DNA from: CAWJMD01 sp963700925 | GTDB lineage: Bacteria; Actinomycetota; Actinomycetes; Actinomycetales; CAWJMD01 | Assembly (NCBI GenBank): GCA_963700925.1 | Contig: OY969553.1 | Location: forward strand, 4,526,001 to 4,590,000 | Length of the DNA stretch: 64,000 nt | Direction of reading: 5' to 3' | Shown here: positions 43,046 through 52,099 of the stretch, one piece after another | Position numbering within the stretch: position 1 is the first letter of the stretch | How the letters are laid out: every line of letters begins with the position of its first letter | The notes under the pieces: model-generated | What the model saw: the letters and a program-made list of their open reading frames with translations, nothing else | Told to the model about the DNA's origin: nothing | The model's database searches: none | Program-made: the position numbers and the translations under genes

Positions 43046-45679
43046 GTGTCCAGCCCCGTCCACGTGGCTCCCGCGACGGCGGGCTTCGTCCGCGCGCTCG
43101 CCTCCCGCGGGCATGCCGTGGCCGTCGTGACGGCGGACGAGCAGGTCAGCTACCGCGACCTCGCCGACCGCGTCGGCGACGTCGCCCGCCGTCTGGGCGG
43201 ACGCCGGCCGGGCAGCGGTCGACGGTTGGTGCTGCTGGCGGCTCGCAACGACCTCGACTCGCTGGTGACCTTTCTCGCCGCCCTGTCCGCCGGGCACCCG
43301 GTGCTGCTCGGCCCGGGAAGCAACGGCGCCGCCGTCGCATCGCTGACGGCCGCCTACGACCCCGACGTCGTCGCGGAGGGCGCCGACATCCTGGAGCGGC
43401 GGGACGGGTCGGCGCACCAGCTGCACCCCGACCTGGCCGTGCTGATGAGCACGTCGGGCTCGACCGGCTCGCCCAAGCTGGTGCGCCTATCGCACGACAA
43501 CCTGCAGCAGAACGCCGAGGCCATCGCCACCTACCTCGACATCCGCCCGACCGACCGCGCGGCGACCACACTGCCGATGGCCTACTGCTACGGCCTGTCA
43601 GTGATCACCAGCCACCTAGCGCGTGGGGCTTCTCTCCTGCTGACCGGCCTCTCCGTCGTCGACACCTGCTTCTGGCAGCTGTTCCGCGAGCACCGGGCAA
43701 CGACCTTCCCCGGCGTCCCGCACACGTTCGAGCTGCTCGACCGGGTGGGCTTCGCCGACATGGACGTGCCTCACCTCCGCTACGTCACCCAGGCCGGCGG
43801 ACGGCTCGCGCCCGACCGCGTCCGCCGGTTCGCCGAGCTGGGGCAGCGCAGCGGCTGGGACCTGTTCGTCATGTACGGGCAGACCGAGGCGACGGCCCGG
43901 ATGGCTTACCTGCCACCGCATCTCGTCCACAAGCGCCCATCGGCGATCGGTGTCCCGATTCCCGGCGGGTGGTTGCACCTGCGTCACCTCAGTGACACCG
44001 GAGAGCCGGTTCACGAAGACCCCGCGGTCGGTGAGCTGGTCTACACCGGGCCGAACGTGATGCTCGGATACGCCGAGACACCCGCCGACCTCGCTCTCGG
44101 CCGCACCACCGACGCGCTCGCGACCGGCGACCTGGCGCGGCTGACACCCGACGGGCTCTTCGAGGTGGTCGGGCGGCTGGGCCGCTTCGTCAAGCTGTAC
44201 GGGCTGCGGATCGACCTGCAGCGCGCCGAGGACACGTTCACGCAGCTGGGCTTCACCGTCTGCTGCACCGGTGACGACGAAACCCTCGTGATTGCGGTCG
44301 AGGGTTGCGACGACGACGCCAGGATGCTGCAGAGGCTCGCCGCCACCGAGCTGGCTCTCCCCCCAGGCGCGGTCCGCGTCCATCCGGTGGACGCCATCCC
44401 GCGGCTCCCGAACGGCAAGCCGGACTACGCGGCCGTGGCTGGTGCGGCCCGCCCGGTGGTGCCTGGTCCCCGTCCCAAGCCCACGGCAGACGCGGCGCGC
44501 GAAGCGGAGGTGCTCGACGCGACCGCCCTCAGGCAGCTGTACGCCGAGCTGCTCGACCGGCCCGACGTCACCGACGACGACTCCTTCGTCAGCCTCGGCG
44601 GAGACTCGCTCTCGTACGTCACGACGTCGATCCGGCTGGAGGAGCTGCTCGGTCACCTGCCGGCCGGCTGGCACACGACGAGCGTGCGTGACCTGGTACC
44701 CGCTTCGCCGGAGGCCCGTCGGCGCCGTGGCCACGTCGTCGAGACCAGCGTCGCTCTCAGAGCAGTGGCGATCGTGCTCATCGTCAGCACCCATGCGCAG
44801 CTGTTCGACGTGAAGGGCAGCGCGCACGTGCTGATGGCGGTGGCTGGCTTCAACTTCGCCCGGTTCCAGCTCACCGCCACGTCGAGCGGCGCACGACTGC
44901 GTCGCCAGCTCACCAGCATCGCCCGCATCGTCGTGCCGAGCGTGCTCTGGATCGGCGCCGCGTACCTGCTCACCGACCGGTACGGGCCCCAGAACGTGGT
45001 CCTGCTCAACGTGGTGCTCGGCCCGTCCGAGTGGAGCTCACGCTGGGACTTCTGGTTCGTCGAGGTGCTCGTCCTCGTGCTGCTCGCCCTGGCCGCACTG
45101 CTGGCCGTCCCGTGGGTCGACCGAGTGGAGCGCCGGTTCCCGTTCGCCTTCGTCGGCGGGCTCGTCGCCGTCGGTCTCGTGTGGCGCTTCGGCCTGACCG
45201 ACGTCGACCTGCTGCACACGATGCCCGTCTTCTGGCTGTTCGCCCTCGGCTGGGCAGCTGCCAAGGCCTCCGCGGCCTGGCACCGCTGGGCCGTCACGGC
45301 CGTTGCCGCACTTGCCGTTCCCGGCTTCTTCGACGACCCCCTGCGCGACGGCATGATCCTCGCCGGCATCGTGGCTCTGGTCTGGCTACCGAGCGTGCGG
45401 TGCCCGCGGTGGCTGAGCAGGGTCGGCGGCGTGCTGGCCAGCGCCGCCCTGTACGTCTACCTGACGCACTGGCAGGTGTACCCGTACCTCGACGACGTCT
45501 CCCCGCTGCTCGCTGTCGTCTGCTCGCTGGCCGTCGGCATCGGCTACTGGCAGCTGTCGTCTCGCGCCTCGGGCTGGTTGCGCGCACTGCGCGAAGGTCG
45601 TCGGACGGGGCGTCGCGAAACCGTCCCAGAGCTCACAGCCCCAGGTCGGCCATCAGCACCCCGAGCTCCTCACGCGTGA
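43046..45679 (+). CDS. Adenylation - carrier - membrane acyltransferase-3 fusion protein
   Basis: 877 residues from GTG 43046. An ATG near 43008 is in frame but overlaps the iron box. Residues 1-470 are an AMP-forming adenylation domain: TSGSTGSPK (136-144), YGQTEATARM (A5, 278-286), TGDL (360-363), GRLGRFVKLYGLRID (A8) and LPNGK (A10, 454-458). Residues about 490-560 are a carrier with phosphopantetheine site LGGDSLSY (Ser521). Residues about 565-860 are an acyltransferase-3 membrane domain of about ten spans with its His (STH583). The A domain would load an acid on the carrier, and the membrane domain would pass it to an acceptor. Acceptor and acid are unknown. It ends 47 bases inside the convergent rluB. 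Confidence 0.85.
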   Translation: MSSPVHVAPATAGFVRALASRGHAVAVVTADEQVSYRDLADRVGDVARRLGGRRPGSGRRLVLLAARNDLDSLVTFLAALSAGHPVLLGPGSNGAAVASLTAAYDPDVVAEGADILERRDGSAHQLHPDLAVLMSTSGSTGSPKLVRLSHDNLQQNAEAIATYLDIRPTDRAATTLPMAYCYGLSVITSHLARGASLLLTGLSVVDTCFWQLFREHRATTFPGVPHTFELLDRVGFADMDVPHLRYVTQAGGRLAPDRVRRFAELGQRSGWDLFVMYGQTEATARMAYLPPHLVHKRPSAIGVPIPGGWLHLRHLSDTGEPVHEDPAVGELVYTGPNVMLGYAETPADLALGRTTDALATGDLARLTPDGLFEVVGRLGRFVKLYGLRIDLQRAEDTFTQLGFTVCCTGDDETLVIAVEGCDDDARMLQRLAATELALPPGAVRVHPVDAIPRLPNGKPDYAAVAGAARPVVPGPRPKPTADAAREAEVLDATALRQLYAELLDRPDVTDDDSFVSLGGDSLSYVTTSIRLEELLGHLPAGWHTTSVRDLVPASPEARRRRGHVVETSVALRAVAIVLIVSTHAQLFDVKGSAHVLMAVAGFNFARFQLTATSSGARLRRQLTSIARIVVPSVLWIGAAYLLTDRYGPQNVVLLNVVLGPSEWSSRWDFWFVEVLVLVLLALAALLAVPWVDRVERRFPFAFVGGLVAVGLVWRFGLTDVDLLHTMPVFWLFALGWAAAKASAAWHRWAVTAVAALAVPGFFDDPLRDGMILAGIVALVWLPSVRCPRWLSRVGGVLASAALYVYLTHWQVYPYLDDVSPLLAVVCSLAVGIGYWQLSSRASGWLRALREGRRTGRRETVPELTAPGRPSAPRAPHA

Positions 45680-46592
45680 GCGGGCGGTTCTTGCCCGGCA
45701 GCAGGTCGCCGAGCAGGACCGGCCCGATGCGCACGCGCACCAGCTGCATCACGGGGTGCCCGACCTCGGCCAGCAGCCGACGGACGATGTGGTGGCGTCC
45801 CTCGTGCAAGACGATCTCGACCAGCGCACGCCCCGGCTTGTGGTCGATCAGCTTGAACGAGTCGACCTTGGCCACGCCGTCGTCCAGCTCGATTCCGGCG
45901 CGCAGTCGCTGACCCAGGTCTCGCGGCACCGGGCCCGGGATCTCGGCGAGGTAGGTCTTCGGCACCTCGTACGAGGGGTGCTGCAGACGGTGCGAGAAGT
46001 CGCCGTCGTTCGTGATCAGCAGCAGGCCCTCGGTGTCGGCGTCGAGGCGCCCGACGTGGAACAGCCGCTCGGTCCGGTCGCCCACCAGGTCGCCGATCGA
46101 GGGACGGCCTTCTGGGTCGCTCATCGTCGCGACGACGCCGCGGGGCTTGTTCAGGGCCAGGTAGACCTTGGTGGTGTCGAGCTGCAGGCGCATCCCGTCC
46201 ACGTGGATGACGGCCCGCTCTGGGTCGACCCGCACGCCGAGCTCGGTGACGACCTGCCCGTCGACGGTGACCCGACCGGCGGCGATCAGGTCCTCGCTGG
46301 CCCTTCTGGACGCGATTCCGGCCTGCGCCAGCACCTTCTGGAGCCGCACGCCGTCGGGATCGTGCACGTCGACCGCAGGTGCGGCGCCGACGGGAGGCTG
46401 ACTGCGCCGCGCAATGGGGCGCTGTCCGCGTCCGCCCGTACCTGCCTTGCCCTTGGCCGCCGACCCCTTGCCTGCCGACCCGCCCTGCCGGGAGGCGCCG
46501 CGTGCTGCCCTGGCGGCCGGGGAACCAGGCGGGGTGCGGCGGGGACCGCCCTTGCCCCCGGCGCCGCGTCCGTCGCCCGACTGCTGGTTCAC
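45633..46592 (-). CDS. rluB: 23S/16S rRNA pseudouridine synthase, RsuA/RluB type
   Basis: 319 residues from GTG 46592, which overlaps the scpB stop (GTGA) and has GGAGGG upstream. A Lys/Arg/Gly-rich low-complexity head (about 1-70) precedes an S4 RNA-binding domain (RLQKVLAQAGIASRRASEDLI) and the synthase domain with catalytic Asp in GRLDADTEGLLL, plus ALNKPRGVVATMSD and GRHHIVRRLL. It isomerises a uridine in rRNA. Downstream of scpA and scpB as usual. Confidence 0.9.
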   Translation of the reverse strand: MNQQSGDGRGAGGKGGPRRTPPGSPAARAARGASRQGGSAGKGSAAKGKAGTGGRGQRPIARRSQPPVGAAPAVDVHDPDGVRLQKVLAQAGIASRRASEDLIAAGRVTVDGQVVTELGVRVDPERAVIHVDGMRLQLDTTKVYLALNKPRGVVATMSDPEGRPSIGDLVGDRTERLFHVGRLDADTEGLLLITNDGDFSHRLQHPSYEVPKTYLAEIPGPVPRDLGQRLRAGIELDDGVAKVDSFKLIDHKPGRALVEIVLHEGRHHIVRRLLAEVGHPVMQLVRVRIGPVLLGDLLPGKNRPLTREELGVLMADLGL

Positions 46593-47221
46593 GCCGTTCC
46601 CTCCGCGAGCTCGTCGAGCACGTCCGCCTCTGGCAGGTAGGGAGCCAGGGCAGGCAGCTCGGCGAGACTGCCCAGGCCCATCCGCTCGAGGAATGACGTG
46701 GTGGTGCCGTACAGGATGGCTCCCGTGGTGGGGTCGGTGCCGACCTCGGCGACGAGGCCTCGCGTAGTCAGGGTACGCACGACCGAGTCGACGCTGACGC
46801 CCCGTACCGCCGCAACCCTCGCGCGGCTCACCGGCTGCCGATAGGCGATCACCGCCAGGGTCTCCAGCGCCGCCTGCGTCAGACGCGCCGTCTGGCCGTC
46901 GAGCAGGAACCGCTGCACGACCGGCGCGAGCTCCGCACGGCTGTAGACCCGCCACCCACCGGCGACCTCTCGCAGCTCGAAACCCCTGTGCTGGGAGGTG
47001 TACTCGGCTGACAGTTCCTCGAGCAACGCCCGGACGCGCTCGCGCGGCAGCACCACAGCAGCGGCCAGCGAGGCCTCGCTCACAGGCTCGTCGACGACCA
47101 TCAGGATCCCTTCCAGCGCGGCTCGCGCACCGCCAGGGAGCACGTCCAGGTCGAGGCCCTCCTCCACGGTGTCGTCGGTGACGGACACGCCCTCCGACAC
47201 GTCGGTGTGGCTCTCGGTCAC
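46589..47221 (-). CDS. scpB: Segregation and condensation protein B
   Basis: 210 residues, GTG at 47221 overlapping the scpA stop. Winged-helix pair typical of ScpB: GILMVVDEPVSEASLAAAV, then RGFELREVAGGWRVYSRAE, then LTQAALETLAVIAYRQPVSRARVAAVRGVSVDSVVRTL. It binds ScpA and forms the regulatory part of the SMC condensin complex on the nucleoid. Confidence 0.93.
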   Translation of the reverse strand: MTESHTDVSEGVSVTDDTVEEGLDLDVLPGGARAALEGILMVVDEPVSEASLAAAVVLPRERVRALLEELSAEYTSQHRGFELREVAGGWRVYSRAELAPVVQRFLLDGQTARLTQAALETLAVIAYRQPVSRARVAAVRGVSVDSVVRTLTTRGLVAEVGTDPTTGAILYGTTTSFLERMGLGSLAELPALAPYLPEADVLDELAEGTA

Positions 47222-48111
47222 TCGGTCTCCTGCTCCTCTGCCTGGGTGGCGTCGAACCGTGGTCGGGCCACGTCGGCGGCCGGTGTGTCCTCGTCGAACT
47301 CGTCGCTGACGGTGATCTCGCCCTCGGCGCTCCCCGTCCAGCGGATGGTCAGCTCGCCCAGCGGCGACACCTGGTCGAAGGCGACCGCCGACTCCTTGAA
47401 GAGCTCCAGCAGTGCCAGGAAGCGCCCGATCACCACCATCGCGTCGGCCGCATCGGCGACCAGGTCGCGGAAGGTCGCGGTGCCCGACCGGCGCAGCCGC
47501 CGCACCAGGAGGTCGGCCTGGTCGGCCACGCTGACCGCCGAGCCATGCAGGTGCGCCAGGCTCACCTCGGGCGGTGCCGGACGCGCTGCGCTCGCACGGG
47601 CGGCGATCTCGGCGAGCTGCTCGGGCGTGAGGGAGAAGACGAGCTCGGGAAGCAGGTCGGCCAGGTGCGGGTCGAGGGACACGGCGCGGGGGGTGCCCCG
47701 TCCCACAGTCGCCATCCGCTCGGCGAACGTCTCCGAGACGCGCCTGTAGGCGCGGTACTGCAACAGGCGCGCGAACAGCAGGTCACGCGCCTCGAGCAGC
47801 GCCAGGTCCTCCGCGTCGTCGACCTCTCCCGAGGGCAGCAGTCGCGCCGCCTTGAGGTCGAGCAGGGTGGCAGCCAGGACGAGGAACTCGCTGGCCTGCC
47901 CGAGGTCCCACCCGTCGTCGAGGGCCCGGATGTGCGCGATGAAGTCGTCGGTGACCGTCGCGAGGGCGATCTCGGTGATGTCGAGCTGATGCTTCGAGAT
48001 CAGCCCGAGCAGGAGGTCGAAGGGGCCGGTGAAGTTCTCCAGCCTCACCTCGAACGGGTTCGCGCGGGACTGCTCGACAGCGCTCACCCTTTCGGGGGTA
48101 GGTGCCTTCAC
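47218..48111 (-). CDS. scpA: Segregation and condensation protein A (kleisin)
   Basis: 297 residues if it starts at GTG 48111. The first family motif, FEVRLENFTGPFDLLLGLISKHQLDITEI, lies about 20 residues in, and the C-terminal winged helix (TFRDLVADAADAMVVIGRFLALLELFKE) binds SMC. A GTG further in (near 48087) is a possible alternative; the frame is also open upstream into parA. ScpA bridges the SMC heads and carries ScpB. Confidence 0.9.
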   Translation of the reverse strand: MKAPTPERVSAVEQSRANPFEVRLENFTGPFDLLLGLISKHQLDITEIALATVTDDFIAHIRALDDGWDLGQASEFLVLAATLLDLKAARLLPSGEVDDAEDLALLEARDLLFARLLQYRAYRRVSETFAERMATVGRGTPRAVSLDPHLADLLPELVFSLTPEQLAEIAARASAARPAPPEVSLAHLHGSAVSVADQADLLVRRLRRSGTATFRDLVADAADAMVVIGRFLALLELFKESAVAFDQVSPLGELTIRWTGSAEGEITVSDEFDEDTPAADVARPRFDATQAEEQETE

Positions 48112-48163
48112 GGGGAGCTCATCGACTCTCGGTCCTGGGCCGGCACGCAGACGGGGGGGACGC

Positions 48164-49036
48164 TCAGGCCGCGCTGCCGCGCGCCACGAGCTCACGCGCC
48201 AGCTGCCGGTACGCCTCGGCGCCGGCGTGCCCTGAGGCGTAGTGGGTGATCGGCGTGGCCACCACGGAGGCCTCGGGGAACTTCACCGTGCGTCCGATGA
48301 CCGTGTGGAAGACGGTGTCTCCGAACGCTTCCACCAGACGAGCCACCACCTCGCGGCTGTGCAGGGTGCGCTGGTCGTACATCGTGGCGAGGATGCCGTC
48401 GACCTGCAGACGCGCGTTCAGCCGGTCCTGGATCTTCTCGATCGTCTCCATCAGCAGGGCCACACCGCGCATCGCGAAGAACTCGCACTCGAGAGGGATC
48501 AGCACGCCGTGCGAGGCCGTCAGCGCGTTGACCGTCAGAAGGCCGAGTGAGGGCTGGCAGTCGATCAGCACGACGTCGTAGTCGTCGACGATGGGGCGCA
48601 GCACCCGTCCGAGGATCATCTCGCGGGCCACCTCACCCACCAGCTGCACCTCGGCGGCGGAGAGGTCGATGTTCGCCGGCAGCAGGTCGAGCCCGGCGAT
48701 GTCGGTCGTGCGGATCACGTCGTGGATCTTCACGTCCCGAGCCATCAGCAGGTTGTAGACGGTGTGGTCGAGGCTGTTCGGGTTGCTCCCGAGGCCCACG
48801 GACAGCGCGCCCTGCGGGTCGAAGTCGACGAGGAGCACCTTGCGGCCGTACTCCGCCAGGGCAGCACCCAGGCTGATGGTCGACGTGGTCTTGCCCACGC
48901 CGCCCTTCTGGTTGCACATCGAGATGATGCGGGCCGGGCCGGTGGACCGCAGCGGCGGCGGGACCGGGAACTGCGGGAGTGGGCGTCCGGTCGGTCCGAG
49001 ACCAGCCTTTGCCTGGTCGGACGTCGTGGTGCTCAC
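48164..49036 (-). CDS. ParA/Soj-family ATPase
   Basis: 290 residues from GTG 49036. Deviant Walker A KGGVGKTT (44-51), VDFDPQGALSVGLG, and the switch II region VLIDCQPSLGLLT. A proline-rich head of about 35 residues precedes the P-loop. This is the ParA-like gene that regularly lies between xerD and scpA in actinobacteria, separate from the origin-linked parAB. It likely dimerises on ATP and binds DNA or positions a partner; ParB is not adjacent. Confidence 0.88.
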   Translation of the reverse strand: MSTTTSDQAKAGLGPTGRPLPQFPVPPPLRSTGPARIISMCNQKGGVGKTTSTISLGAALAEYGRKVLLVDFDPQGALSVGLGSNPNSLDHTVYNLLMARDVKIHDVIRTTDIAGLDLLPANIDLSAAEVQLVGEVAREMILGRVLRPIVDDYDVVLIDCQPSLGLLTVNALTASHGVLIPLECEFFAMRGVALLMETIEKIQDRLNARLQVDGILATMYDQRTLHSREVVARLVEAFGDTVFHTVIGRTVKFPEASVVATPITHYASGHAGAEAYRQLARELVARGSAA

Positions 49037-49116
49037 AGGTGCTCTCGTCTCTGCCTTCGGCTTGTTCTGCGCGTGTCGCGACCCTAGTCGGCCCGCCCAC
49101 GGGGCATCAACCAGGC

Positions 49117-50112
49117 TCACCGTGCGCGGGGGTGCGCGGCGGCGTACACCTCGCGCAGCGAGTCGATCGTGACGAGCGTGTACACCTGCGTCGTGGTCAC
49201 CGACGCGTGTCCGAGCAGCTCCTGCACGACCCTGACGTCCGCCCCGCCCTCGAGCAGGTGGGTGGCGAACGAGTGCCGGAGGGTGTGCGGGGAGACGTGG
49301 CCTCCGACTCCGGCGCGCTCGGCCGCCGCCCTGAGCACCGACCAGGCGCTCTGCCGCGAGAGCCGGCTCCCCCGCGTGTTGAGGAACACGGCGGGCGTGC
49401 CGCGCCCGTGCGTCGCCATCGAGGGTCGCCCTCGCACCAGCCAGGCCTGCAGGGCCCCGACGGCGTAGGAGCCGAGCGGCACGACGCGCTCCTTGCTGCC
49501 CTTGCCGAACAGCCGCACGGCGGCACCGTCCGGGCGTCCCTCGGCGGTCTGCTCGGTGCTGCCCCCCGGGCCACCACTCAGGAACGGGAGGTCGTCGAGG
49601 TCGAGCCCGACGGCCTCGCTGATGCGGGCGCCGGTCGCGTACAGCACCTCCAGCAGCGCGCGATCGCGCAGCGAGGCCGGGGTGTCGCCGACCGACGCGG
49701 CCTCGAGAAGCCGCGTCACCTCGTCCACCCTGATCGCCTTCGGCAGCTTCTTCGGCGGGGACGGGGGCCGCACGTCGCTGGCCGGGTCGGTTGTCGTCAC
49801 GCCCTCGCGAGCCATGAACCGGTGCCACCCGCGCACCGCGACCACCGTGCGCGCGGTCGACGACGCAGTGAGTACCGGACGCCCGTCGGTGCCGGTGCGG
49901 AGGGCGGCCACGAAGTCCGACACCAGCTGCGGCTGCACGTCGCCCGGACCGACAACGCCACGCGAGGCGAGGTAGGCCGAGTACCGGTCGAGGTCGCGCC
50001 GGTAGGCGGCCAGGGTGTTGGTGGCGAGGCCGCGCTCGACGGCGAGGTGCTCCAGGTACCCCTTCAGCTGGCGCGCCAGTGGCGCGGGAAGCGTCGGCGC
50101 CTCGGCCGTCAG
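49117..50112 (-). CDS. xerD: Tyrosine recombinase XerD, probable CTG start
   Basis: 331 residues if it starts at CTG 50112. The core-binding domain begins with LARQLKGYLEHLAVERGLATNTLAAYRRDLDRY, which needs a start upstream of the first in-frame GTG (49938). No ATG, GTG or TTG exists in frame between, and CTGA at 50112-50109 overlaps the ald stop like the other coupled junctions. Catalytic residues are intact: Arg in ATGARISE, Lys in GKGSKERVVPL, HTLRHSFATHLLEGG, GHASVTTTQVYT. An insert of about 20 residues (near the PFLSGGPGGS stretch) is unusual. With XerC it resolves chromosome dimers at dif. Confidence 0.85.
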   Translation of the reverse strand: MTAEAPTLPAPLARQLKGYLEHLAVERGLATNTLAAYRRDLDRYSAYLASRGVVGPGDVQPQLVSDFVAALRTGTDGRPVLTASSTARTVVAVRGWHRFMAREGVTTTDPASDVRPPSPPKKLPKAIRVDEVTRLLEAASVGDTPASLRDRALLEVLYATGARISEAVGLDLDDLPFLSGGPGGSTEQTAEGRPDGAAVRLFGKGSKERVVPLGSYAVGALQAWLVRGRPSMATHGRGTPAVFLNTRGSRLSRQSAWSVLRAAAERAGVGGHVSPHTLRHSFATHLLEGGADVRVVQELLGHASVTTTQVYTLVTIDSLREVYAAAHPRAR

Positions 50113-51233
50113 GAGAGGACCTCTGCCAGGGGTCGACTGGGCATGCCGTGGGCCTCGGCGACCGGCGCGTAGGTGACCTCGCCGTCGTAGGTGTTCAGCC
50201 CGAGGGCAAGGGCCGGGTCACGCGAGAGTGCCTGCTGCCAGCCGTTGTTCGCCAGCTCGACCGCGTACGGCAGGGTCACGTTGGTGAGGGCGTACGTGCT
50301 GGTGTGCGGCACCGCGCCCGGCATGTTCGCAACGCAGTAGAAGACCGAGTCGTGCACCGCGTAGGTCGGGTCGGCGTGAGTGGTCGGACGGGAGTCCTCG
50401 AAGCAGCCGCCCTGGTCGATCGAGATGTCCACCAGCACGCTGCCGGGCTTCATGCGCGACACCTGCTCGTTGGTGACGAGCTTGGGCGCCTTCGCTCCCG
50501 GCACCAGGACGGCCCCGATCACCATGTCGGCGTCCATGATCGCCCGCTCGACCTCGTAGGAGTTCGAGGCCACCGTCTGGCAGTGGCCCTGGTAGATGGC
50601 GTCGACCTGTCGCAGCCGTGCCACGTTGCGGTCGAGGAGAAGCACCTCGGCTTGCATGCCCAGGGCGATCGCCGCGGCGTTCATGCCCGCCACGCCTGCG
50701 CCGATCACGACGACCTTCGCCGCGTACACACCTGGCACACCGCCCATCAGCACCCCACGGCCGCCCTGGGCGCGCATCAGGGTGGCAGCACCGACCTGGG
50801 GGGCGAGCCGTCCAGCGACCTCGCTCATCGGGGCCAGCAGGGGCAGTGACCTGTCGGCGAGCTCCACGGTCTCGTAGGCGATCCCGGTGACCTTGCGCTT
50901 CACGAGTTCTTCGGTCAGCGGCCTGTCCGCGGCCAGGTGCAGGTACGTGAAAAGGGTCTGCCCCTCACGCATCCGGTCGTACTCAGAGGCCACCGGCTCC
51001 TTTACCTTGAGCACGAGATCCGCTGCGCCCCAAGTCTCGTCGGCGTCCGAGGCGATCACGGCTCCGGCAGTCACGTAGTCGTCGTCGGTGATCGACGAGC
51101 CGACGCCTGCCTGGGTCTCGACGACGACCTCGTGGCCGTGGCGCACCAGCTCGTGCACGCCGGACGGGGTGATCGCCACCCGGTACTCGTGGTTCTTGAC
51201 CTCGCGGGGAATGCCAACCTTCACAGCCGTCAC
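50109..51233 (-). CDS. ald: Alanine dehydrogenase
   Basis: 374 residues, GTG at 51233. N-terminal KVGIPREVKNHEYRVAITPSGV with substrate-binding Arg and Lys, catalytic His in TYLHLAAD, the NAD fold VVIGAGVAGMNAAAIALGMQAEV, and the loop around VDISIDQGGCFEDSRPT. It catalyses reversible NAD-dependent deamination of L-alanine to pyruvate. Its stop overlaps the proposed CTG of xerD, so the two may be coupled. Divergent from the gene at 51412. Confidence 0.95.
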   Translation of the reverse strand: MTAVKVGIPREVKNHEYRVAITPSGVHELVRHGHEVVVETQAGVGSSITDDDYVTAGAVIASDADETWGAADLVLKVKEPVASEYDRMREGQTLFTYLHLAADRPLTEELVKRKVTGIAYETVELADRSLPLLAPMSEVAGRLAPQVGAATLMRAQGGRGVLMGGVPGVYAAKVVVIGAGVAGMNAAAIALGMQAEVLLLDRNVARLRQVDAIYQGHCQTVASNSYEVERAIMDADMVIGAVLVPGAKAPKLVTNEQVSRMKPGSVLVDISIDQGGCFEDSRPTTHADPTYAVHDSVFYCVANMPGAVPHTSTYALTNVTLPYAVELANNGWQQALSRDPALALGLNTYDGEVTYAPVAEAHGMPSRPLAEVLS

Positions 51234-51411
51234 TCGTCCTTCGCGTCAGCGCCACCGACTCCGCCGCCGGTCGCGGGATGCGGGTCCGACCACGCCGTCG
51301 CAGTGTCGTGATCGACGGCGTCGTCGTCCACCGGCGGCGAGTCTAGTGTCGCCATCGTCGGGCGGCTCCGTTCCCGGCGCCCCGACACCCAGCGACCGCG
51401 CAGGAGTCCTC

Positions 51412-52029
51412 ATGTGGCTGACCCACCTCTACGCCCGCACCCCCGCAAGAGCTCTGCTCCAGCTGGCCGGCGACGTGCTCCTGGTCGTCTGGGTCTGGTT
51501 GTGGTGGCGGATCGGGCAGGTGGTCGAGGAGACGGTTCTCAAGCTGGCCGAGCCAGGACGCCAGATCGACCAGGGCGCAGGCGATATCGCTTCGAGCCTG
51601 CGCGATGCCGGAGAGAAGGCCGGCGACGTGCCGCTCGTCGGCGACACGCTGACTGGTCCCTTCGACTCCGCGGGTGACGCGGCTGACGCGGTGGCGGCGG
51701 CTGGGCGCCGGCAGGTCGAGGTGGTGCAGGACCTCGCCTCCCTGCTGATGGTCGTCGTCGTGGTGGCGCCGGTGGTGCTCGCGCTCTGGCTGTGGCTCCC
51801 CGGACGCCTGCGGTTCGTGCGGCGCGCCACGGCCGCTCAGCGGTTCATCGACGCCGACGCCGACCTCGCCCTCTTCGCGCTGCGGGCGATGGCGAACCAG
51901 CCGATGCACAAGCTGGCTCGCATCAGCCACGACCCGGTCTCGGCATGGCGGACGGGGGACGCAGCCGTCGTGCGGGCCCTGGCCTCGCTCGAGCTGCGCG
52001 ACGTCGGGCTGCGGGCTCCGTCCCACTGA
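51412..52029 (+). CDS. Two-span membrane protein, unknown function
   Basis: 205 residues, ATG at 51412 with AGGAG five bases upstream. A first membrane span (about 18-38), an extracytoplasmic loop with amphipathic helix (GQVVEETVLKLAEPGRQIDQGAGDIASSLRDAG), a second span (about 108-128), then a cytoplasmic helical tail with FIDADADLALFALRAMANQPMHKL. Homologues are common hypothetical proteins of actinobacteria. A strong hairpin follows the stop. Confidence 0.75.
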   Translation: MWLTHLYARTPARALLQLAGDVLLVVWVWLWWRIGQVVEETVLKLAEPGRQIDQGAGDIASSLRDAGEKAGDVPLVGDTLTGPFDSAGDAADAVAAAGRRQVEVVQDLASLLMVVVVVAPVVLALWLWLPGRLRFVRRATAAQRFIDADADLALFALRAMANQPMHKLARISHDPVSAWRTGDAAVVRALASLELRDVGLRAPSH

Positions 52030-52031
52030 CT

Positions 52032-52073
52032 TGTCAGACCGTCCACCCGTGCGCGCGGGTGCACGGTCTGACA
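52032..52073. terminator. 17-bp-stem hairpin after the membrane protein gene
   Basis: Arms 52032-52049 and 52056-52073 pair with a single mismatch around a 6-base loop. It starts three bases after the stop and ends 26 bases before the patatin start. It is probably a terminator; the palindrome TGTCAGACCGT/ACGGTCTGACA could also be an operator. Confidence 0.7.
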
Positions 52074-52099
52074 GATGGGTGGTCAGGCAGGATGAGCAG

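Noticed and set aside
43616..44827. Minus-strand 403-codon frame opposite the adenylation domain
   Set aside because: Shadow of a domain with intact A motifs on the other strand.
49117..50112. xerD considered as the island integrase
   Set aside because: It lies 10 kb outside the island in the conserved parA-scpA-scpB block and matches the housekeeping recombinase.
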